Part shown: positions 1 through 14,400 of the stretch, piece by piece | Layout of the letters: the number at the start of each line of letters is the position of its first letter | Numbering within the stretch: the first letter of the stretch is position 1 | DNA from: Larix kaempferi | Lineage: Eukaryota; Streptophyta; Pinopsida; Pinales; Pinaceae | Reading direction: 5' to 3' | NCBI GenBank assembly: GCA_027924585.1 | Contig: BSBM01001439.1 | Location: 434,001 to 498,000 of the forward strand | DNA: 64,000 nt | Program-made: the position numbers and the translations under genes | Notes under the pieces: generated by a model | The model's input: only the letters and a program-made list of their open reading frames with translations | The model's database searches: none | What the model was told of the DNA's origin: nothing

Positions 1-475
1 GGTGCTAGGGCTCACAATCTTGTGAGCAGAGCTGTTGCAGCAGCGTGTCAGTTGTAGCTGACGAAGCCTAGGGGTTGTAGCCCCTTCCAGTTGTAGCTGG
101 AGAAGTTGTATTAAATTTGTAACCCCAGTTGTTGCTGGGTCAAATTTTATTATAAAAGGCTTCCGTGGTTTTACCCCCAGGACTTGGGTTTCCACGTAAA
201 AAAATCTTGTGTACTGTGCATCTTATTTTATTGCTGATGATTTACTGCTATGATTGTTGATTAGCAACTTGCTTTCAGTTTAAAATTTTCATTGATAATT
301 AGCAAATACTGATTCACCCCCCTCTCAGTATTTCAACACAAAATTTGTGACAGAGTTGCTTTCTCTGTTGGATTGAATGTGAAGCAAATGTTTAATCCGT
401 ACAAAGAGAAACTGACTTTGGGTATTCAAACCATGGCTAATCTCACTAAGACTGCCCCAACAAGGGAGAGAGGCC
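1..475 (+). mobile_element. Degenerate Copia-type LTR end, PBS-like site and leader
   Basis: The stretch at about 160-220 (TATA-like tataaaa, then CCGTGG..TTTACCCCC and GGGTTTCCACG) and the segment GATTCACCCCCCTCTCAG near 311-328 are typical of the R/U5 part of plant Copia LTRs. The LTR seems to end in TTCAACA near 338. It is followed by AATTTGTGACAGAG, a decayed version of the usual initiator-Met tRNA primer site (TTTGGTATCAGAGC). The rest to 475 would be untranslated leader. The element is cut at 471-475/3993-3997 by a solo LTR, and its leader resumes after 3997. It probably lies in intron 1 of the WRAP73 orthologue. The family assignment rests on motifs only. Confidence 0.5.
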
Positions 476-3400
476 TGATGCCGCCGAGATTGCACACCTG
501 GAGTGGGGAGCGCAGCAGAAATATTTCGAAGCTGCTCGGTGTGGCCGTGGGGGCAAGCAAAGAGTCAGGTGCTGTCACTTGATCCTGACTCCTCCGTTTA
601 GGCAAACTCCTAACGAAGCCAAGGGGGGTAGACCCTACTAAAAAAATGTTGCTAAGGCATTTTAGTTTTAAGTTGAATGATTGGAAAGAGTGTTTTTAGG
701 AGTTGTTTTAAATTGATAAAAAAAGATTTAAACCAAGTTGTTCGCCAGATTAATCAATACACATCCACAACATATAAAATAAGTGACAACAATAACATTC
801 ATAGGATAATAGCAAATATGAACAACAATTTGAGATAGATACACATAGAAGATAAAATTGTACTTGTTGTTAATAAAAGACCAGTGCTAATGGAGTCATT
901 GTCTGTTTAACAAAAATGCTGAGAGGATCGTTGTGCGAATGCTTCTTGGTTTATTTTATTACATATTTAAGAGGTGAGGTTGACTTATTGTGGGATAAGG
1001 GGATTTCCGATATACCTTGCGGTACAGGGAATGTGTCCAGAATGCGATCTAGGTGGTTCCGTAGAAGGACATGTGGGATGGAATGGAGTCTTGAGAGCGG
1101 TGTTCAACACTACACCAACAAGGATGTAGTCTAACTATGCTCTAAGGTAATCTCCCAGTGGTTCCCGCTTCCTTAGTCAGGTTTTCCCCACTTTCGATCA
1201 CAGTGTGGCAACGTCGGATGTTTGTTGGTTTGAAGGGAATTAATTTTATTAAAATCGAAGTTTTTAATTAAATGTGAGAAAATTAAAGAAGTGAAAGCAA
1301 CCGTTTTTGATATCCCAAAGCTCAGACTAGCTTGCGATGGGTAGAGCATACACGGTGTTTTCAAATAGTTCATTCCAATTGTATTTGACTCTCCGACAGA
1401 GAGCACTCTTGATCTGATTTAGAACGAGATTCAAGAGATTTTGTTATGAAAAAGTGAAAATAGACTCTCCAACAGAGAGCACTCTTGATCCGCCTTATGG
1501 CGAGATTCAAGAGATTTTGAAAACTTGAATTAGCCTCTCCGATAGAGAGCACTCTTGATCCGCTTATGGCGAAATTCAAGAGATTTTGCATGTAAACTTT
1601 AACAACTTCACAAAAGGAAATGATGCAAAGATCTTAAAACAAAACTTGAAACTAATTAACTTTGAAAGAAGTAAAACTTTCACCAAAAATTGTACTTTTG
1701 CATAAACAGTAAACTTATTTTAAACAAAACTATGTAAGAAAGACTTTCAAAATTTTATAAAAAAAAACTTAAACTAACCTAGCATGCTACTGATATGATT
1801 TTATGCAGGTAAAAAACAAATGAAAAAAGATGCAGGCTTCCCCCAAATGGGGGAAGAAGGGTGTGGGAGCCGTAATTCCACTTGCTCTTTATTAATGTTT
1901 ATTACAATTAAGTTAACTCTCCGATAGAAAGCGCTCTTGATCTGCAAAAAGCGAGATTTAAGAGACTTATGGCCTAAGAAGGCAAAGGGATAGCAAGGGA
2001 TTGAAGAATTGGGAATTTTTTGTGTTTATGCTTAAAATTTTCACTTTCTTTCCTTGCTTTTTTGTAGAACAACTCAAACAATCAGCGAACAGAAAAATGT
2101 TAAGATTAGTATCTGTTAGTAAAAAATACATAAAAATTTACAAGACAATATTTGCAAATGATGGGAAAATTTAGTACTTCAAATATTGATGATTAAAACT
2201 AGATCTAAAGCTTGAAATAAGACTTTCAAATACTTTTAGATCTATAACTTTTGCATGACAAATCATATTTAAATAATGCAACTATGTGGATCTAATTTTG
2301 TTAAGCAAAAGTAGAGTAAGAACAAGGTAAAAGATCGAGAGTTTTGAGTTTCAAGGATGGAAGAAGAAATGGCCCTTCGATCTTGACTCTTCTTGAAAGA
2401 ACTTTAGATTTCACTTGGTAAGTAATTGAAGAAACTTGTATTTGGCTCCAAGAAAAGGAGATACAACTTAGCTCAACCTTTTACTCGGGAAGGTGGTCTG
2501 CAAACAAAATCTATCACACTTGCAACACATATTAGATCTAGTAATTCCTACCAATTGAAATAAAAAAAAAATGCAATATAACTGAATATGACAATGCTCT
2601 TTCAAATCTCTAGAAGTAAAGAAGTAAGCATATAACTTGAAACTACAAATATCTACTCTTATGTGCTTCAAAGAGCCCTCTAAAGCATAGACTAATTATA
2701 CCATTTAGATCAGCAAAGCATGAAAGAATTGAAATTATATTACCTCATATACCAAGCACATGCATCAATGGATCACACCTCATGAGCCTCCAAAGCCTTT
2801 CTTTATTCAAATGGTTGCATAAAGGCAACAAACATTACAAAATAATACAGCAGAGGTTCTTTGCAATCCATCTCAAATGATGGAGCAAGACCTCGTTTAA
2901 ATAGAGAAGAGGAGAAGAGAGTGCGCATGGCTCCATGGAGGGCGACTCTCACGAGTCACAATTAGGAGAGTGATTCGTGGTTTGATTGAAAGCTTGGAGC
3001 TTGGAGTTGGTGGGATGTGATGAGGTGGCTGCCACCTCATGAGAGGGGCACCCCTCTCACCTTGTAACCGCTGCCCCCTCCATAATGAGAATTCTTATGC
3101 GCAAGGGAAATCCGCCCACGTGAGTGAAGGATGGCGCATCCCTTTAAACCATACACCCACGCTATCCAAAGTTTGGTTATTCACATGTGCTTTATCCAAT
3201 AATGAGGTCATACATCACTATAAAACATATGCCACCCCTTTCCCAATGTTTTTTAAATAATTTTTGGACTCTTTTGATTTTTGTCACTTAGTGCATTTTG
3301 TGGCATTTTAGCATTTAAATGCCATTTTGTAGCACCTTTAGGAAAAAATGCCAGAAATGACCACCTAGTCGCCCGAAACCCAGGAAAAGTGGGTCCTAGG

Positions 3401-3992
3401 TTAAAGAGGATGCTTTGAGCGTGAAAACAAGCATCCCCACGCCAAATTCCGTCTCCAGACCAGGCTTTTATTACATTTTGAAATTTTCCAATTAAACCAT
3501 TAAAAAATGGTCTAATTTTACGGAAAAAATTATTTTTACCGAAATGAAACCAAACTCCTAGGGGACCTAGTGCATGTCCATACGACTCAATTTAGATGGC
3601 TAGCATGCAAAAAATACATAGAAACATAGACTTTAATAACCTCCCTAGGTTCAACCACCATGAGAATACTCCAACTTTGGAGGTATGAGTGAAAAACTCA
3701 GGAATTATATGCCACTGAAGAGTAGCGCATAATTCCTAAGGAAAAAACACTCTAGAGTATCCCCCTGATAGCCAAACCTAAGGTAAGCCAAGTCTTTTAC
3801 AAAATAATCATGCTTAGACCAACTTATTACAATTCCCCCATGGAGGTTTGGACATGCAATTATTACAAAAGGGGCCAAAATGGCCCTGAGAAAGTCCTCT
3901 GAACTTCTGAACACTGATGATGAACATTGAACATGTTCATAAAACTGGCGGCTCACAAGAAGTCCAACTAGGGTACAAAATAGTTGGTAGCA
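476..3992 (-). mobile_element. Solo LTR, 3.5 kb, family A copy 1 (TSD AGGCC)
   Basis: The segment begins TGATGCCGCC and ends GGTAGCA, and is bracketed by a perfect 5-bp direct repeat AGGCC (471-475 and 3993-3997). That is the structure of an LTR-retrotransposon insertion reduced to one LTR. Read on the minus strand it carries a TATA-like box (CTATTTAAACGAGG, near 2900) followed by a CCTCTGCTGTATTATTTT stretch that the copy at 20050-23279 shares on the plus strand. Both copies also share a CTCCGTTTAGGCAAACTCC-type block near one end and a block around 3700-3850 in which polarity is reversed between copies. No coding domain is visible. The short open frames inside are not conserved products. 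Confidence 0.82.
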
Positions 3993-3997
3993 AGGCC

Positions 3998-4951
3998 AAA
4001 ACTCAAGAGAAGATCCCTTTTCAACATTTTGACAATTTTTAGTAGATTTGGGTTTTCAGAGACCCAGTGATGAAATACTTGATGCTTGTCAGTAATCTGA
4101 TTTCAGCCTGTATAATCTTCTCTTTAAACATGCTATCAGTTGAAAAATGAGATGGCCCACTCTCCAAGGACCTTTCAAAATTAGTCCAGTTTGTATCCTT
4201 TAGGGGATTGGTAATACCATCGCATTTTGTACCGTGTTCTATTGGTAATTTTTATTCTTTTGCTTACCAATGAAAAAAGAAAGTAGGTTAGACTTTTCAT
4301 CATGGAGATTGTTTGTGTACATTATTATGGCGGTTCTCTTAGATGCAAGGCAACACATACCACCATCTCTAGAGATGGAAGACATCCATCACCGAGGATC
4401 CTAACTGAGAGGGTCCCTGGATTTCCGCAGACACAAATGATCCTACTGCTAGGAACATTGAATGCCAGTTTTTGGGTTACTTGAATGCGATTAATGATTG
4501 CTAACTAGCTGTTAGTCCTTGCCTTATTTGAATTCATTTCCCATTTATGTAATATGACTTGGCCATTATCGAGTACTCAGAGTCTCAGACCCATGTACCT
4601 GGGCATATTATGCACCACACATTAAGGATACAACCCTTTTTTGCTTCTCCTCTTCTGCTTTGTTGTAGTGATATAGTTTAGTCTGCTTCCCTGTTATATA
4701 GCTTTCTGTTGACCTATTTTTTTCATTAGTAGACATAAATATAATTTTAATTCCATTGTATTCTCACTTTTTGGGTATTGCTTCGTAATTATACCTAGCT
4801 TAGATATATTCGTTTGGGAGATACACCAACCACTCTTGCTCATTGTGCCTTGCATGCTGATCTTTCAGTCACATTGTATATAAGGAGCCAGAAGTACTTA
4901 AGAAAGGATGTTCATGCAGTTTTTAAAAATCATAAAATTCTTGTATTGCAG
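3998..4951. other. Intron 1 remainder, no recognised element
   Basis: After the solo LTR the first bases continue the interrupted Copia leader. From about 4050 to the acceptor TTGTATTGCAG at 4941-4951 I see ordinary AT-rich intronic sequence. I looked here for the missing first coding exon of the WD40 gene (about 40 residues) and found no convincing match. The open frame that starts at 4814 is read-through of the following exon into the intron. Confidence 0.5.
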
Positions 4952-5440
4952 GTTGTACAATTGTATTCATGCATGGATAAGATCAGCAATATTGAGTGGG
5001 CTCTTGATTCAGAGTATATTCTTTGCAGTCTATACAAGAGAGCAATGGTTCAGGCATGGTCATTGTCACAACCTGAATGGACATGCAAAATAGATGAGGG
5101 GCCTGCAGGAATTGCTCATGCAAGATGGAGTCCTGACAGTCGCCACATTATTACAACATCCGACTTCCAGTTGCGCCTCACAGTCTGGTCTCTTGTCAAT
5201 ACAGCCTGCATACATATACAGTGGCCTAAACATGCATCTAAAGGTGTTTCATTTACTCAGGATGGCAAGTTTGCAGCTATAGCTACACGGCGAGATTGCA
5301 AGGATTATGTGAATCTTCTTTCTTGTCATACGTGGGAAGTCATGGGCACATTTACTGTTGATACTATAGATCTTGCAGACCTTGAATGGTCACCAAATGA
5401 CAGTGCAATTGTTGTTTGGGACTCCCCACTTGACTACAAG
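4952..5440 (+). CDS. WRAP73: WRAP73 exon 2 (first visible coding exon)
   Basis: The exon is 489 bp (163 codons), phase 0 at both ends, with acceptor ATTGCAG and donor AAG|GTAAGA. It begins VVQLYSCMDKISNIEW, which corresponds to about residue 41 of animal WRAP73, where the LQLYTCLDQI segment sits. It ends VWDSPLDYK. It encodes several WD40 blades, with VQAWSL, LTVWSL and VVWD as blade-end motifs. An internal Met lies at MDKIS, but the conserved residues before it argue against a start there. Confidence 0.93.
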
Positions 5441-8400
5441 GTAAGAATGCATGGAAATTATATTTTTTGTTTCTCACCTTGTGCTATTATGAAGATCATC
5501 TGACGGCAGTAGATAAAAAGAATTGAAACGTGAGATGTGTAGAATAATATTATGCATAAAATCACTGTATACTTCATCGCATCTCATTATTCACATTCAA
5601 AGTGGAGATTTTAATACTCTTTTTTATAGCAATGCATTTTATGCTGGGTTAGAAAGAAGTTTGTAAAGATCTCAATGAAAACAATTATAATGATGTCTGG
5701 GTTGTATTCTTTCGTAATGTTATCAATGTAGGTTCTTATTTACTCTCCAGATGGGCGGTGTTTATTTAAATATCAAGCTTATGAAAGTGGGCTAGGTGTG
5801 AAGACTGTTGCATGGTCTCCATGTAGCCAGTTTCTGGCTGTAGGCAGTTATGATCAAACATTGAGGGCTTTGAATCACCTCACTTGGAAACCTTTTGCAG
5901 AATTTGTGCATGTGAACACTGTTCGAGGACCTGCTAGTGCTGTTGTTTTTAAGGTAAGTTCAAACAGCAGGCAAGAATTAATTATCATATTTGTCTACAT
6001 TGGAAGGATTCTTCACTTCTAAATTCTGAAGTACTTTGTTTGAACTTTGAATGCTATGTAGGAAGTAGAAGAACCATGGCATCTTGATATGTCAGGTCTT
6101 CACTTGAATGATGACAGTCCTCATGACATTCAAGATGGCAAGCCGGGTGAGATCATTGCTTAATTTTTGGAACAATAATTAGTTTGAGTTCCTCCTATTT
6201 ATGTCCTTTATTTTGGAGTCTGCAAAAGGAGGATATTAAATTTAATTATTTTGAATTATTAAGAATTAGTGTAGACTTTTGCTCGATCTCTAGAATTTTT
6301 TGGAGTTATTGACAAAATATATATTGCATGTTAAACGGGTAGAGGGTATATAAGGACCATCTTGGACATGGCTATAATTGATGTGGTCCTCAGGATATCA
6401 GTGATTTGAATTTTGTATGTACTTTTTATCTTCAGATCAAACAAGGCTTCTGCCTGCTATTTTAATGTGTGCATATCTAAGTTGCACAATATGAGGAAAT
6501 GGGTTCAAGTTTCTGAAACAGAAACGCGCTGGAAACGTGACCCCTCAAAAATTTGGCAACGGGGAAATGATATATATATATATATATATGAATAAATGAG
6601 CAAGAGCATTTAAATGACGAACATAAATGACAAGCAATGTTCCACCAACATTTCTGTTCGGATCCTCATCATTAGTATCACCCTCTGCTTCCTCATCTAG
6701 CCTATGGCTTTACCTCGATCCTCTAGGGAAATCAGTCAACACCATCCAATTTTGATGAAACTACCTAACACAAGCCTTAAAATATGGTAGAAAAATCTAA
6801 ACATGCCTAATCAATGATTATGGCTTGAGTGAAGGGTACATTTTTGCTAAGGCCATGGTAGAGGAGTACAACAATCAATGCCACCGACATTGGGATACAT
6901 TTAGGACTTGGTGTTATTGATTAATTACCAATTCCATACCCTCATACATGATAGAATCCAATGAAAATGTTGCAATCCCACCAATCTTGAAGTTTTGAAA
7001 ACTGTAAAGTCTACTGAATTTTTAATGGATATGAAATTCTACTTTCTTCGTATGAAGCCTGTTATGCCCTAGATTGTCTGCACCGTGCCTTCCGAGATAT
7101 ACCAAAGTGAAGGAGTCTTTTGCCATTGTAAAAGGCCAAGTCTGGGCTTGTTTTTGTAAAATTGTTGGTCTAGTTGGGCTCAATACCCATGGTCTGGTCA
7201 TGGCAAGCTCTCTTGGTTTTCATTCCAAGAAGTGTTGGCTTAGTGGCATTGCTGACTGCCCCTTGATGGGCGGAAGTCCCCCATCATGTTGGACCATTGG
7301 TGCCATGTGTTGGTGTCCGATGCTTCTTGGGATGGACCCATTAGGACACATGGCTTAGGGGCTCCTAGCCACTCTCATGTTTACGCTATGTAGAAGGTGA
7401 TTGCATGTGTAAGGGTTCTCATACCCGATTTAGTACACCTCATTTATGCCCACTTGGGCCTTCCTTTTCTTGTATGACCCCTCCTCTTGGTTCACATGTG
7501 CACACTTCATCATGATGTCATCTTCTTCAAGAAGCATTACCTTGCTAAGGGGGGAGGGCATTGATGGATCTTCTACATTGTTGGGGTTAGTTGGGGCATG
7601 AATTTTTCCCCTGGCTCATCACTTCATTCAGATGAAGCCATTTTTCACTATTTTATCATTATTTTTAGTCTTTTGTGGTTTAGTCCTCGGTTTGTGGGTG
7701 ACAAACCCTAGTTTTAAGTCATTTTACTTTTTAGTAAGGTAGGCTCTAAAGTTAGATAAGACTAGGAAGCCTCATATAAATAAAGGCTCCTAGCACTCAT
7801 TTGAAAACAAGACAAGGATTCTAATTATGTACTTTTTTCTCTTTATCTTGGTTTATGGGAGCACTTAAATGATGCTCACCTCTCCCTTTGGCATGAATCT
7901 TATGTGATGAAGGTTGAATGGTGGAATTTCTAGGTTTAACTATCTTGTAAGACTGATTCAAAGAATAGTTGTAATAACTTGTGGCTAAGGAGGACCTAAG
8001 AACTTATCTCTTGCTTTTTTCTTGGTTGATGTTGGTAAGATCTCTCCATTTTCTTGTTTGACGTTGCTCTTGCACCTTATGCAAGGTAAATTAGGGTTTT
8101 ATCAGCATCTTGTTAGTCTTGTTTGAGGAGACTTTCCTCTTGAAGGAGCTCTCCATTGTGGGCCTTGGTATTCATTGTTTTCCCTAATTAGGGTTTGGCT
8201 ACTTCGACCTAGTATCGGGTTATTGGCCTTTGCCCTAGTTGGTAAATATTGAATGCCAAATTGACTAGGGATGTTGACCTCAATATATAGATAGTGTGGG
8301 AGACATGTTAGTTGAATTATAGGGTGGGTTTCAACGGTGCATTGGTTTAATTTGAGACAAATCACTTCATCTACCTAGTTGGGTATGAGAATACAAGAGA

Positions 8401-11400
8401 TTGATGTGGTGGAATTGTAGGTGTTTTTGAGATGTGTAGTTGGTTGAGGAAGTTGTGCTACTATTGTGGTGGAGGGAAGACATTTGAAAGCAGGATAAAT
8501 GATCATCGATAATTGTAGTTGGTAAAAGTTGGGGGGTGGGGACAACGTTCTAACATTGAGCGATGGAGTAACATAGCACATGGGTTGAGGAAAATCAATA
8601 CCAAAAGAGTTGGAATTACTAGAACCTTGCAAGTCCATAAGATACTTTAGGATGCTATCTATAGAATAGCAGGGGATGCAAACCTTAAGAGTTGGGGGAA
8701 CCATTTGTAGTAGAGGTAGGCTTGGAAGAAATAACAGGCACAACAGAGGGGGTAGATTTCATAGGCATGGGTTAATTCTGAGTATCAAAGATATTATAAA
8801 ATTATTTATACTAATAAGAGGCTTGGGGTATGTACACAATGTTTGCAGAGGTTTGAATGGAGAAACGATATGTGCTTTTCATGGCACCATTGGTGGGGTT
8901 TGTTACACCTCTAACTAGAAAGTGTGATTAAAGCCCCAAAGAACAATCCTAGTCCAACCACAACTTAGAAGGATTACCCACTATCACCTCAATAACTCCC
9001 TCTCTACACTTTAGGTTGGCTCTCCTCCAACTAAAGGGGGGCTTCCCTCAGATAGGATTGCTATGCTATGACAATAAAGGACAAGATGATGTGAAGAGAT
9101 AGCTTAGCAAAATAGTTTTGTCTTTATAGTATAATAGGATAAAAGGGTTATGGGAGGACCAAGAGACTAGTGCCAATCCAATAAGGGCAAATGGAGTAAA
9201 GGGGCTAGTCCAAGAGGGTGAGTTCATGAAAGGTTAGAGCAACTAAGGCTGCATGCATAGAGCACAATGAAACCCTAACATGCTGAAAAACGATTTGTAG
9301 AGATAGACTAGGAGGGCCCAAGAAGGTACCACATCAAATGTTTCCAACTGGGGTGTGACTTATGCAATGATGTATTAAAAAGAAACAACTCTCGAAATAT
9401 AGGAAACACTTCTCACAATTAACCCTTCCAGTGAGGTAAGTTACCTTTATCATATGGCCCTAATTAAACATGTTCTATTAATTCTACAATTCACCAACAA
9501 CATAGAGAAATAGGAGCATCAAGCCACACTTTGAATGGAGAAGAAACCCCTACAATTAAAATTGCACCATGAAAAGATATGCCCATTAAGCTCCAAAATA
9601 GAGAATTCTCAAAATCCAACCACAAGGAATGGGGAAAAGAGCAAAGCCTTATAAAGCTTTCAACTTATCTTCCTCCTACAATAAAATAATGATAAATTCC
9701 TAGATCTAGCTTAAGGTGGAGTAAACAAATACAAAATACTCCACTACACCGATAAATACAATAAAATATGGTGGTCCAAGCCAATGTTATTAGAACCGGA
9801 CCAGTCAAGCCCAAAAACCTGAACCAGATTGGAAGTGGAAAAAACCGGACCAAAAAACTGTTCGACCAAAAAATACATAAAATATTCAAATTTTGAAAAA
9901 AAATATATATTCATGTGCATCCATAATAATCCAAACCATTATACACAAATATGCAAAGTTTCTCATGTATATAGAAAGTAAGGGTGGATATAATGATATA
10001 ACTAAAATCGCATCGAGTGCAATCCAAATCTGACCCAAAATACATAAACAAAGAGGCTCTAAATGGCCTCTAGAGTCCAAAAACTTATGCTACAACAAAT
10101 AATTACAGATCATCAAAATCATTGCCTATATTGGGATCCTATTCGTCAATAGCAGCGTATGCCCCCCACCTCTAGGCTCTAGCCCTTGCCTTTATTTCGA
10201 ATCTCAAAGTTGATCCTCCAAGGACATTAGTTAACACCCTACAATTTTGATGAAACCTCTTAATCCAAGCATTGGAAAAAGGTAGAAAAAACTCCGCATG
10301 CCTAATAAGTAATTTTGCTTGAGTGAAGGGTACATTTTTACTAAGTTCATGACAAAGGAGTTAAAGAATCAACACCACCAACATCGAGGTACATAGTGGG
10401 GTTGATGTGCTTGATTAAATGCCAATCCCCTACCCTCATCCATGATATAATATAGTGGAAACGTTGCAATCCTGAAACCTTGAACATTGTTAAGTCTGTT
10501 GAATTCTGAATGGGATTTAAAATTCTACTTTTTGCATATGAAGTTCGATGAGGTTGGAACCACTCTCAAACATCCTGAAATAATAATGGTAATGTTAACA
10601 ATTTAAGTAAAATGATACAAAATGAAAGATAAAGAGAATGTCATTTTTACTTTAAGAATTTCATATTACCCTTTAATGTTACTGATGATTACTATGGTTA
10701 GGTTTTTTGCTATTAGAGTAGGCTTTTTTTGTTTTCTTTTAAATTGAATTTTTTGGGCCCACAACAACGGCTGTACAACATAGTATGGAATTGACCGATC
10801 AAGTGAAAAAAGGTCGGTTCTGTATCGAACCAGCCAGCTCTTGTACAAAACCGACCGGTTCAACGACACCGTCCATTTCTGGTTCAGGTTGGCTATTTGG
10901 ACTGGTTAAGCGCTTGAACTGGTCGGATCGACCGATTTTTCTAGAATCGGACCGATTCTGATAACATTGGTCCAAAACACAAGTACAAGCTTCAAATCAA
11001 GCAAGAAAGTGTGTTTCCATGAAATGAGAAATAAAATAGCATCTAGAAGTCAAAATCTAGCCTCCAAAAGCTCCGTCAAAGGCAACAATCTAATAGAAAT
11101 GGTCCAATGAGTGATGAATAACTCTAGATGTAGGGCCAAGGTACCCCACGTTTTTAGCCACCTAGATCTCCAATATGACATGACCTCCTCAAAATAGGGC
11201 ATAGAATCATGCAAGAAAACCCCAAAGTGGATATCTTAGTGAATAGGCTCCAAAAGAGTTGAACACTCCAACAAATAATGGCATGAAATGTCACGAAAAG
11301 TGTCTTTGAGGTGGACGCTCCAAAGAAAAGGCTCTCAAATATTGAATGCTAGCTCCAAATTGGGATCAGAACATCATCAAAGCACCCTAATCATGGAATG

Positions 11401-14400
11401 CTCCTCCAAATATGGAATAGAGAACCTCTAAAATTGTATAGTAAATGCTCTAGAGGGTGAATTCCTTCTTTAGAATAGAGTGTGGATCTAAGTTGCAGGA
11501 AACGTGGGCTACCTTGCCGTACCCCATGCGTTTTTGTACCAAAGCATGAAAATCGTTCCATGCATGTCGAAAATGTGTTTTTGATCGTACAGATGTGTCC
11601 CACGTGTAGAACATGCATTTTGCATGTACGAAAACGTGTTTTTGGGCCGTTTCCATGCCATTTGATCGTGCGTTTTCAAAAATATTTAAGCTCTTAATTT
11701 TAAAAAAAGGTGCTGGGATCCACTTAATGGTTGAGTTAATGGTTTTGTGCTTTTTTTGGGCAGCTACAACCATCCATTTTTGTTGTTTTGTGGTGTTTCT
11801 AGGCAGTTTCATCTACACCAAGAATTTTGTGGTGTTTTGGGTAGCTTCAACAACATAATTTCTTGTGTTTAGGTGAGCATCAAGATTGTTTGAAGTAGTT
11901 TGCTACTTGTTTAGTGTTTTTTGCTAGTTACGTAGGGTTTATGCTTCCATTTTCCATTTTATTTATTGTAAATATGTTTTATATTTTTTTGTAGCAGCAA
12001 TGGCTTCGAACGAAGGTACTGTTATCACACAACTTGTAGTTGCCCCTAAAGGTATCCCATCCGGGACGGTAGAGGAGTCAGGCAACTAAAGAGGTGACCC
12101 AAGAGATGCCACGGTTCCCAATGCAATATGAGAGTCACGTCAACCGAGGCACTCTTCGCTTTAGGTCGAGGTGTAACTAGACCAAGGGGGAGACCCTATA
12201 ACCAATCACAGTTGATTGGACCCAAACAGAGGTTTCTAAGGGTAAGTAAATGAGGAGTTGCGGAAACCAATGCAAGGCTTAATGGGCCTAAGAGTTGAGG
12301 TATGGTTGAAGGTGGTGTAATGGATAGTTAGTGTTTCAACCTATGTATGGTTTAGGCCACATTGTTTGGTATGATGTCAAGGTAAGGTACCATGTGTTTA
12401 CACAAGTGGGTCTTGTTTTCTTGGGAAGTGTGAAATGGTTCTAGGTAGGCCCACAAGGTGTGAAGTTGGTACTATAGGTTGGATAGAGACTAGATCTATG
12501 AATCTAAGTTGATTCTAGGAGTACCCACATACTAGATCTAGGGTTTGACACAATTCCCAAGGAGTGCGACTTGCTTAGTGGAGGACTAGTGCCTTGTTTG
12601 ATGGGCTAACGGGGTCAAAAAGTATGTCAAAGTATAGATCGGGACACCTAGAAGCCAAGTCAAGTAGGCCAAATGAGATCTAATGGTTGGATCTTGCTAG
12701 ATCTAGGTTTTCAAGTGATAACCTTAAGTGGACCACAATCCCTTGAAACAAGGAATGCTACCCCCAAGGCGGATCGTGACAGAAGAAAAGTCTAGACCTA
12801 GGTTTCAAGGTATGGCCGTTCCAAATCTCCAAGAATCCCAAACACCCACTTCCTCAAAGTGGACAAACTCACCTTCCCTAGGTAGTGCGACTTTGCTCAA
12901 GGAGGGTTAAAAGGTGGGTTTGGTGGACCAAATCAAGTCCAATGGTCACTAAACTATAGATCCAAGTAGCTAGTACCCCGATCTATGCATGTCCAAAAAA
13001 TCAAGTCAATCCAAGGGCTAGATCTTAGTAGATCTGAGTTTTGAGGTGCCAAGAAATTCAAAAGGGGGTTTTGACCCCTTAAAACATGGAAAGATGTCCA
13101 CAAGGTAGATTTCACCAAAGTAAGAATCTGGGGGTAGGTTATCAAGTATCTAGATTGCAAATCAAGTGGGATCTCACCTACCCATGTGCTAGATCTAACC
13201 AAACAAGCCTCTTATTAGGAAGTGCGATTTAGGTTCAAGAGGGCTTTTTGCCTTGAAAAGTGGGTTAATTTTAAGCCAATCACCACCAAACTATAGATCC
13301 AACTAGGGGTGGATGCTATAGAGGTGGGTTTTCAATATTTTCTCAAGAGCAAGGCTAGATCTAAGTAGATCTAAGAAATACAAAAATTGGGGTTTTAATG
13401 AATTAGGGTTTTATGACCAATGAAGATAGAATGGATGAAAGAGGCACATACCTTGTAGATATTACCTCAATTGCTTATGGCCTCCTTGCAAATTGATAGC
13501 ATTCTCCTATGTGTATATTCAAGAGTGAGATCCAAGAGCTCCAACGAAAACGTCCTTCTCCAAGATAGCCAAATCGTCCTCCTCCTACAAGACAAGATCA
13601 AAGAAACAAGTCAAGCAAGATGATTATGAAAATGGTAGAAAGATGTAATAGAAAGCATCAACTATGTCACGAAGATACAATAATGATACTCCCTGTCACA
13701 AGATCAACCCAAGAGAGAATATGTGGATCCCTCCAACAATAACCCTCATGAAGTCGCCCTCCTCTCCACCAATTCGACTTTCCTGTCAAAAGATTAGAAG
13801 AAACACCAAAATCCACAATGATACATAGAAGAGATACTGTATATTCAATATGCAAGAGAATCCACAATGCAAGAGAGATGTGCTCCACAAAAAATCTTCT
13901 ATTCCAATATTCCAGAGCTCCAAAGGTGAGCTTTACAATGGGGGGTCTCCTCCTTATATAGGATAATAAAGACCAAAACCCTATACCACTCTACAATACT
14001 ACATCAAATGAGTGGTTGAGATTAAAAGATCTCATCATACAATCAATGGCTAAGATGAACCATAGCAATATATCACATGGATCACTCAATATAACAATAG
14101 CGCCCCCACTAAATGATACAATAAGGGGGTGACGTCATCCACTAGAGAAACATAAGTACCAAAATCCACCTCATGGTGACTAGGACATGACAATATAAGT
14201 TCATGGTGGGGCTAGGAGGCATCAATCCTTACTAGCTCATCCCCAAGGCACAATAAAATAATAAAATATGTCCAATATAATATAAATGACCAAAACTGTC
14301 CTCAAAATCCATGACAGTCAAGCAATAAATGTCCTCCTGTGATCAATCTGGGCATACCCACATGGTGAAAACTGACTGGAAGATAGTGATGCCACCCTGG

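Noticed and set aside
4814-4951. Upstream extension of the WRAP73 frame to ATG-less 4814
   Set aside because: The residues do not match the family, and a good splice acceptor precedes the conserved start at 4952.
12728-12910. 60-codon frame repeated in inverse at 30605-30787
   Set aside because: It is part of the inverted solo LTR pair; homology is explained by the repeat, not by coding.
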